The notes under the pieces were generated by a model, which saw nothing but the letters and a program-made list of their open reading frames with translations, made no database searches and was not told where the DNA came from. Of a DNA stretch of 6,593 nt, positions 1-4,465 are shown piece after piece (positions within the stretch are counted from its first letter, which is position 1; each line of letters opens with the position of its first letter). Origin of the DNA: Archangium sp. (lineage in GTDB: Bacteria > Myxococcota > Myxococcia > Myxococcales > Myxococcaceae). The stretch spans positions 1 to 6,593 of the forward strand of contig JAEUJR010000333.1 in the NCBI GenBank assembly GCA_016793585.1, read 5' to 3'. Both the position numbers and the translations under genes were made by a program.

Positions 1-1398
1 CAGATGCAGCGCAGCCTTCAGCGCTGTCCCTCCACGTCTCCACACGCCGGCAAGTGGGCCTACGCGCGCGACGACTGGGACGGCTTCTCGGCCGACGGCA
101 AGCCGCGCGTCTGCAGCAACGTCACGCGCGACGGTGGGGTGCCCGAAGAGACGACGCTCGAGCCGTGGTTCGCGCCCGGCACCCTGGTGACGCTGGTCGG
201 CTCGGCGGCGAACACCCGCGACGCGGGCCCGCATGGTGACTGCAACCTCGGCCCGAACGGCTCCTGCGGCTGCGGCCCCAACGCGGTGAACTGCCACGCC
301 GACTACCAGCAGTACTCTGGCTGGGAGGACTACGTCGGCTGGAACGAGAACGGCCAGCGCCGTCAGCTCGCCGAAGAGTCTGCGCGGCTGTTCGCGCACC
401 TCGGCTGGCACGACAAGCCGCTCGACCAGCTCATCACCGGCAGCACCCTCGTCGGCACCACGAAGACCGTCTCGGCCTACGTGATGCTCGGCTCCTACGC
501 CGGTGACAAGACGATGCTGCGCGACGACTCGTGGTGGAAGCCGGAGAAGTTCGGCACCGCCCTGCACGACCCGCTGCACGCCGACGGCGACCCCAACGGC
601 TGGCGCGAGTTCGACCTGCCCACCGTCTCGCGCGTCTTCATCGCCGACCGCAGCTACCACTACGACCCGCGCTCCGACGTCGGGCCCATGAAGGGCCTGC
701 CCGCCGCGGGCATGCTCACCAGCTTCGGCTTCCTCGCTGGCCAGCCACGCGAACGCCTGCGCGCCGCGCGCCTGCTCGAACAGCTCGCCTGTGAGGTGCT
801 CGCGCCGCCCTCGGGCCAGACGTTCAACCCCTACAAGAGCGACCCCGCGACCGAGGGGCCCTGTCAGCACTGTCACAAGCGCATCGACCCGGCGGCCATT
901 CACTTCAAGCGCTTCGCGAAGACGGGCCAGTCGTTCGAGGGCTGGGGCGCGTTCTACGTGCTGCCCGACATCGGCACGTGGACCTGGCCGACGCAGTGGC
1001 GCCGCGGCGTGTACCCGTACGGCGGAGAGCCGTTCTCGCACTGGAACCGCTGGTACACCGCCGAGACGCGCATGACGCCGCTGACGCAGGCGCAGGTCGA
1101 CACGAACCCGCTCACCGTCTTCATCGACTTCCTGCCGCCCGACCAGACGCTGCTCAACCAGACGAGCGACGGAACCAACGGGCCGCTCGGCTTCGGCAAG
1201 TTGATTCTGGCCTCGGGCGCGTACGACCGCTGCGTCGTGCGGCACCTGCACCAGCTCGTGCTCGGCCGCGACATCGACCCCGCGAAAGAGACCGGCTACC
1301 TCGACAGGCTCACCGCGCAGTTCATCGGCGGCGAGCGCAAGGTGCGCCCGTTCGTGAAGACGCTCACCAGGTCGCCGCTGTTCGGGAGGGGCTTCTGA
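1..1398 (+). CDS. DUF1592/DUF1588/DUF1585-type c-haem protein, 5' partial
   Basis: The reading frame is open at the window start. The ATG at 4 opens with no signal peptide and no visible ribosome site, so the true start is probably upstream and 464 residues plus one codon are seen (numbering here is from that ATG). Residues about 120-150 (SARLFAHLGW followed by DKPLDQLITG) resemble the DUF1592/DUF1549 segment with its 'RPF..LLT' pattern. Residues 235-305 resemble DUF1588: MLTSFGFLAGQ, a leader to C263, then C287-Q-H-C290-H291 followed by RIDP, a c-type haem motif. Residues 398-464 resemble DUF1585 (SGAYDRCVVR, then LGRD and a terminal SPLFGRGF). A Cys cluster lies at C80, C88, C90 and C97, and residues 312-355 are very aromatic. 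Haem attachment to CXXCH occurs in the periplasm, so the protein is presumably exported. Its substrate is unknown. The stop overlaps the next start (TGATG), which indicates an operon. Domain identities come from motif recall, not a profile search. Confidence 0.75.
   Translation, partial: QMQRSLQRCPSTSPHAGKWAYARDDWDGFSADGKPRVCSNVTRDGGVPEETTLEPWFAPGTLVTLVGSAANTRDAGPHGDCNLGPNGSCGCGPNAVNCHADYQQYSGWEDYVGWNENGQRRQLAEESARLFAHLGWHDKPLDQLITGSTLVGTTKTVSAYVMLGSYAGDKTMLRDDSWWKPEKFGTALHDPLHADGDPNGWREFDLPTVSRVFIADRSYHYDPRSDVGPMKGLPAAGMLTSFGFLAGQPRERLRAARLLEQLACEVLAPPSGQTFNPYKSDPATEGPCQHCHKRIDPAAIHFKRFAKTGQSFEGWGAFYVLPDIGTWTWPTQWRRGVYPYGGEPFSHWNRWYTAETRMTPLTQAQVDTNPLTVFIDFLPPDQTLLNQTSDGTNGPLGFGKLILASGAYDRCVVRHLHQLVLGRDIDPAKETGYLDRLTAQFIGGERKVRPFVKTLTRSPLFGRGF
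1384..1389 (+). promoter_or_regulatory. Ribosome binding site of the lipoprotein cytochrome gene
   Basis: GGGAGG lies 8 bases upstream of the ATG at 1398, inside the last codons of the preceding gene. It supports choosing this ATG over the much longer in-frame extension back to 978, which would run over the upstream gene and lose the lipoprotein signal. Confidence 0.7.
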
Positions 1399-2387
1399 TG
1401 CGCGCGCTGCTCCTGCTGATGGTGACGGCGGCTTCGTGTGCCCGAGAGAACGAGGCGGCTCCCGTCGCGACCCGACGGGCCCAGGCCGCGTGTGGCGAGG
1501 CCTCTGACGAGACGGTGCGCGTGATGCGGGCGCTCGCCCCTTCGTGCGAGGGCTGTCACCTCACCGGCGTGCGCGCCTACTGGTCGTCGGTGACGAGCTT
1601 TCAGAACCTCGTCGTCGCGAACCCCGCGCTCATCACGCCCGGAGACCCCGACGCGAGCGAGTTCGTTCGCCTGCTCGAAGGCCAGGGCAAGGGCGCGTTC
1701 AAGCAGATGCCCATCGGCACGAAGAGCTACGCCGACCTGGTGCGCGAGGGCACGGCGACGCTGCCGGTCGACGACGTGAAGGCGTGGGTGCGCGGGCTCA
1801 CCGCCCAGCCGCGAAACGCGCAGCCCGACCTCTCGGCCGCCCGCGTCGCGCGGCTCAAGCCCGAGCAGGTGCAGCGCGCGCTGTACCAGCAGCTTGGCCT
1901 GGTGCACGCCGACTTCTTCATTCCTGCGAGCGAGTACGGCATCACCATGGCCGAGCCGCGCGGTGACGAGGCGTACCCGCTGCAGCCGAACGACGCGATT
2001 CCAGCGCCCAGGCAGCAGGCGCCACGAGACCGGTTCCAGGCGCTGGGCGGTGGCTCGTCGTTCGGCCAGCGAAAGAGCGACCTCACCGTCGGCCCCAGCT
2101 TCGTGCTCACGCTCACGCAGGTCTCGCAGCGCTGGTGCCGGCTGGGGCTCGCCAAGATGGGCAACGTCGCGCTGTTTCCCGCCGGTACGACCCGCGCGAC
2201 CGATGAGCTGAACGTGAAGCTGACGATTCGTCGCTGGTTCCTGCATTTCCACGGCACGAAGGCCACCGACGCCGCCGTCGACGAGCTGTACACCACCGTG
2301 TGGACGCCGCTGAAGGCCGACTCCGAGGCCGCGTGGGTCGGCCTCTGCTCGTCGTTCATTCGCCACCCTGACTGGATTTTCTACTGA
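1398..2387 (+). CDS. Predicted lipoprotein with N-terminal cytochrome c-like domain
   Basis: This gene encodes 329 residues. The N terminus is a short lipoprotein signal: M-R, a hydrophobic run (ALLLLMVTA) and the lipobox-like A-A-S-C14, so the mature protein is probably anchored through Cys14. A cytochrome c-like domain spans about 32-135: the haem motif is C50-E-G-C53-H54, a plausible distal ligand is M104 in QMPIG, and the closing helix is PVDDVKAWVRGL. This matches the small c-type domains found at the front of planctomycete and myxobacterial DUF1587/DUF1592 proteins. Residues 145-329 are not confidently recognised. A stretch near 150-165 (ARLKPEQVQRALYQQLG) faintly recalls the DUF1587 start, and the end (AWVGLCSSFIRHPDWIFY) recalls the 'W.aL..alL.SPEFl' ending of such proteins; C247 and C317 may pair. 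Coupling to both neighbours suggests a shared membrane-associated redox role. An electron-transfer function is inferred, not shown. Confidence 0.78.
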   Translation: MRALLLLMVTAASCARENEAAPVATRRAQAACGEASDETVRVMRALAPSCEGCHLTGVRAYWSSVTSFQNLVVANPALITPGDPDASEFVRLLEGQGKGAFKQMPIGTKSYADLVREGTATLPVDDVKAWVRGLTAQPRNAQPDLSAARVARLKPEQVQRALYQQLGLVHADFFIPASEYGITMAEPRGDEAYPLQPNDAIPAPRQQAPRDRFQALGGGSSFGQRKSDLTVGPSFVLTLTQVSQRWCRLGLAKMGNVALFPAGTTRATDELNVKLTIRRWFLHFHGTKATDAAVDELYTTVWTPLKADSEAAWVGLCSSFIRHPDWIFY

Positions 2388-2389
2388 CC

Positions 2390-3979
2390 ATGAAGCTCTC
2401 GCGACGAAAGCTGTTCGAAGCAGGGTTGGGCGTGGGCCAGCTGGCGCTGCTCGAGCGCTTCGGCCTCGGTGAGGCCCGCGCGCAGACGATGATGGGCAAG
2501 CCGACGAAGCTGCTCGCCATCTGGCTCGACGGCGGGCTGCACTGGGAGACCTTCTTCTGTCCCCTCTCTGCCGCTGGCATCACGAAGTTCATTCCCGCGC
2601 CGTCGGGCGGGTTGATTCCATGGGGCTACGCGCCGGCGCAGGTCGAGAACTTCGACAGGTCGGCCGTGGACTTGAACGAGCCAGGCCCGAGGCGGAAGTG
2701 GCGCGGTCCGATTTTCTGGGACTGGGACAACCCGGGCGCAGCGACGGGCGCGGTGGCGAACTCGGGCGGAGCGCAGCAGCACCGGCCCTACGGCTACGCG
2801 TGGGCCGACCCGGCGTACCGGCTCTACGCGCGCTCGGCCGTCTTGATGGGCGCCGACCAGGGTACGGCGTCGCACTTCTCTGGAATCGTCGCGGGCCTCT
2901 GTGGCGTCGCCGGAGCGAACTTTCGCGCGCCCTCGGTGCAGGCCGTCGTGGCGGCGGCGATGGCGAAACGTTTTCCCGACCGGGCGATTCCCAACGTCAC
3001 CATCAGCGGCGTGTCTCCGGCGAGCTTGAACCTGCCCAGCATCGCGGCGCCGACGGTGGTGACGAACGACGCGTCGGTCGAGCCCACGCTCTCGGACCGC
3101 CGTGATGGGTCGTGGAAGGGCCTGCGCGCGCGCACCATGCAGCCCGACGTCTTCTTCGACGGCAGCGCGGGCACGGGCACGCTGCCGCTCACCACCGCCG
3201 ACGCGTACGCGCTGTCGGCGACGCGTTCTCGCAAAGGCATCTCGAGCCCCGGCACCGATGCGCTGCTCGAGACGCTCTACGACACGTACAAAGGCGCGAG
3301 CCGCACGGTGGCGCGCGACATCTTGAGCATCTTGAGCGGCGTGCGCGGGTACGAGTACCTCGCGATGCGCGACATGCGCTACCCGACGAACTGGACGGCA
3401 TGCATCGGCTCGGCCGACAGCTGCGGCTCGGGCGCGTCGCTGGCGAACTACGACTTCGCGCTGAAGCTGCTCAAGTCGAACCTGGTGACGTCGGTGTCGC
3501 TGCGGGCGACCAGCATCTCGAACTTCAGCTTCGACACGCACTCGAGCAACGGGCCACAGATTCACACCAACCACCTGCGCATCGCCTTCGAGGGCATCGG
3601 CCGGCTGCTGCTCGAGATGTCGCTCACGCCCGGCGCCGAGGCCGGCAAGACGTTGCTCGACGAGACGCTCGTCTACGTCTTCAGCGACTTCGGCCGCACG
3701 TTCCCCAAGTCGGGCAGCGACCACCACCCCGCGACGTGCGCGATTCTGTCGGGAGGCTCCATCATCGGGAACCAGATGGTGGGCGGCTACGACGAGACGC
3801 AGAACGGCTCGCCGATGGGGGTGCCGGTACCGCTCATCGAAGAGACCGGCGACGCCGTGACGCGCGCGCCGAAGAGCCAGGACATCGCGGCCACCGTGCT
3901 GCACGCCTTCGGGCTCGAGAGCGGCAAGGACTACTTCATTCCCGGCGGGTACGGGTTCTTCGACGGCGTGGTGGGCTGA
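2390..3979 (+). CDS. DUF1501 family protein, Tat-exported (sulfatase-like superfamily)
   Basis: This gene encodes 529 residues. The N terminus has a twin-arginine motif (S4-R5-R6-K-L-F), a moderately hydrophobic stretch and an A29-R-A31 signal-peptidase site before Gln32, so a folded export substrate is likely. DUF1501 hallmarks, in order: LLAIWLDGG at 41-49 (the usual 'vvflrGG' strand), FDTH at 381-384, a helix with the pattern IAFEGIGRLLLEM, then FSDFGRT at 431-437, SDHHP at 443-447 with CAILSGGSIIGNQMVGGYDE behind it, and DIAATVLHAFGLE near the C terminus. DUF1501 belongs to the alkaline phosphatase/sulfatase superfamily; D47, H384, D433, D444 and H445 are candidate metal ligands by inference. 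C338 and C345 could form a disulfide. The length is in the usual range, slightly long. DUF1501 genes commonly sit beside DUF1800, DUF1549/1553 or DUF1592-type partners, as here. The start has only a two-base gap and no clear Shine-Dalgarno, so translation probably depends on the preceding gene. The substrate is unknown. Confidence 0.88.
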   Translation: MKLSRRKLFEAGLGVGQLALLERFGLGEARAQTMMGKPTKLLAIWLDGGLHWETFFCPLSAAGITKFIPAPSGGLIPWGYAPAQVENFDRSAVDLNEPGPRRKWRGPIFWDWDNPGAATGAVANSGGAQQHRPYGYAWADPAYRLYARSAVLMGADQGTASHFSGIVAGLCGVAGANFRAPSVQAVVAAAMAKRFPDRAIPNVTISGVSPASLNLPSIAAPTVVTNDASVEPTLSDRRDGSWKGLRARTMQPDVFFDGSAGTGTLPLTTADAYALSATRSRKGISSPGTDALLETLYDTYKGASRTVARDILSILSGVRGYEYLAMRDMRYPTNWTACIGSADSCGSGASLANYDFALKLLKSNLVTSVSLRATSISNFSFDTHSSNGPQIHTNHLRIAFEGIGRLLLEMSLTPGAEAGKTLLDETLVYVFSDFGRTFPKSGSDHHPATCAILSGGSIIGNQMVGGYDETQNGSPMGVPVPLIEETGDAVTRAPKSQDIAATVLHAFGLESGKDYFIPGGYGFFDGVVG

Positions 3980-4024
3980 AGCCGGGGCACGTCGCCCGAC
4001 ACAGGCGCAGACCCACGCCGGGCG

Positions 4025-4051
4025 GGGAATGGGCCGGCCGTGGTGCGAGTT
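4025..4051 (+). promoter_or_regulatory. Candidate ECF-type promoter for the ACP-like gene
   Basis: GGGAAT at 4025-4030 is followed after exactly 18 bases by GTT at 4049-4051. This is the spacing and sequence of the known sigma-R-like ECF consensus (GGAAT-N18-GTT). Transcription would begin near 4058-4061, about 25 bases before the ATG at 4083. The element overlaps a hairpin. It is a sequence match only; it could also be chance in GC-rich DNA. Confidence 0.35.
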
Positions 4052-4064
4052 CCACCCACGGCCG
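4035..4064 (+). repeat. Inverted repeat (9-bp stem, 12-base loop)
   Basis: CGGCCGTGG at 4035-4043 is perfectly complementary to CCACGGCCG at 4056-4064, and after one mismatch (4034/4065) pairing resumes at 4033/4066 and 4032/4067. It follows the DUF1501 stop by 55 bases and ends 9 bases before the Shine-Dalgarno of the ACP-like gene. No T-tract follows, so it is not a standard intrinsic terminator. It could still end the upstream operon with Rho, act as a protein-binding palindrome over the candidate promoter, or be incidental. Confidence 0.45.
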
Positions 4065-4073
4065 ACCTCCGCT

Positions 4074-4077
4074 GGAG
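4074..4077 (+). promoter_or_regulatory. Ribosome binding site of the ACP-like gene
   Basis: GGAG lies 5 bases upstream of the ATG at 4083. It decides the start: the earlier in-frame ATG at 4029 has its purine run directly against the start codon and would add 18 residues with no resemblance to the carrier fold. An in-frame GTG at 4080 immediately precedes the ATG. Confidence 0.6.
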
Positions 4078-4082
4078 CCGTG

Positions 4083-4358
4083 ATGCACGCCGCCGCTTCT
4101 TCAGACACCTCGTTCGACCTGACGCCCGAGCTGCAGGTCATTCGCCATCTCGTCGCGCGCCGCACCGAACGGCCGCTCGATGGCATCACGCCCCAGAGCC
4201 TGCTCCACGTCGACCTCGGCATCGGGCTGCTCGGCCTCGCCGTGCTCGCGCTCGAGATCGAAGACGTCACCGGGGTGCTGGTGCCCTTCGACGCGCTGAC
4301 GAAGGCGGCCAGCATCGAAGACCTCGCCAGGCTGCTTCACCTGCTGCGCCGCAGTTGA
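4083..4358 (+). CDS. Acyl-carrier-protein-like protein lacking the phosphopantetheine serine
   Basis: This gene encodes 91 residues. The length, helical pattern and core motif match a stand-alone acyl/peptidyl carrier protein: helix I about 15-30 (ELQVIRHLVAR), loop with ITPQSLL at 35-41, the conserved D44-L-G46 turn, helix II at 50-61 (LGLAVLALEIED), G64-V then LVPFDALTKAASIEDLARLL at 66-85 for helices III and IV. Aligned to the family pattern DLGxDSL, the protein reads D-L-G-I-G-L49-L. The Asp-Ser attachment pair is therefore Gly48-Leu49, and no serine lies nearby. It therefore cannot be loaded with 4'-phosphopantetheine at the usual site. A structural or regulatory role, or a decaying carrier gene, is possible. 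No fatty-acid or polyketide genes flank it. Codon use matches its neighbours, and the frame is intact with a good ribosome site, which argues for expression. The carrier fold is inferred from sequence pattern alone. Confidence 0.72.
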   Translation: MHAAASSDTSFDLTPELQVIRHLVARRTERPLDGITPQSLLHVDLGIGLLGLAVLALEIEDVTGVLVPFDALTKAASIEDLARLLHLLRRS

Positions 4359-4364
4359 TGCTCG

Positions 4365-4423
4365 CTTCGCAGTCCCTTCGCATCAGCGGGTGGAACACTT
4401 CACTCGCCTGAGACGTCGCGAAG
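4365..4423 (+). repeat. CTTCGC repeats flanking a candidate promoter
   Basis: CTTCGCA occurs at 4365-4371 and again at 4376-4382, an 11-base pitch that places both on the same DNA face. The reverse complement GCGAAG occurs at 4418-4423, just after the candidate -10 element. The placement around the promoter is compatible with a regulator site, but the units are short and chance occurrence is possible. Confidence 0.3.
4392..4417 (+). promoter_or_regulatory. Candidate ECF-type promoter for the MuiA-family gene
   Basis: GGAAC at 4392-4396 and GTC at 4415-4417 (CGTC from 4414) are separated by 18 bases. GGAAC...CGTC is a common ECF sigma factor pattern, and the spacing equals that of the element ahead of the ACP-like gene. 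The predicted transcript would begin near 4424-4427 with a leader of about 40 bases containing the strong ribosome site. No experimental support can be seen here. Confidence 0.38.
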
Positions 4424-4450
4424 CCACCGTGGTTTGCTCCGCGGGACTCG

Positions 4451-4457
4451 AAGGAGG
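4451..4457 (+). promoter_or_regulatory. Ribosome binding site of the MuiA-family gene
   Basis: AAGGAGG, a near-perfect Shine-Dalgarno, sits 8 bases upstream of the ATG at 4466. It is the strongest ribosome site in the window and fixes the start. Confidence 0.8.
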
Positions 4458-4465
4458 GGCACTTC

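Noticed and set aside
978..1397. N-terminal extension of the lipoprotein gene to an upstream ATG
   Set aside because: The extension overlaps the upstream gene for 420 bases, is Arg/Ala/Pro/His-rich, and would hide the signal peptide and ribosome site at 1384-1400.
1296..2366. A 356-codon minus-strand frame opposite the cytochrome lipoprotein
   Set aside because: Same artefact: Arg-rich composition and no motifs, while the plus strand has a lipobox and a CXXCH motif.
3983..3998. Short CGGG/CCCG hairpin just after the DUF1501 stop as a terminator
   Set aside because: Only a 4-bp stem with no T-tract; too common in DNA of this composition.
4029..4082. Longer start for the ACP-like gene
   Set aside because: No properly spaced ribosome site, and the extra residues do not belong to the carrier fold.
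3112..4083. A 323-codon plus-strand frame overlapping the DUF1501 gene
   Set aside because: It is an Arg/His/Ala-rich alternative frame of the DUF1501 gene without any motif.
2381..4315. A 644-codon open frame on the minus strand opposite the DUF1501 and ACP-like genes
   Set aside because: It is Arg/Ala/Val-rich shadow translation of GC-rich coding DNA, has no recognisable motif, and lies opposite genes with clear family signatures.
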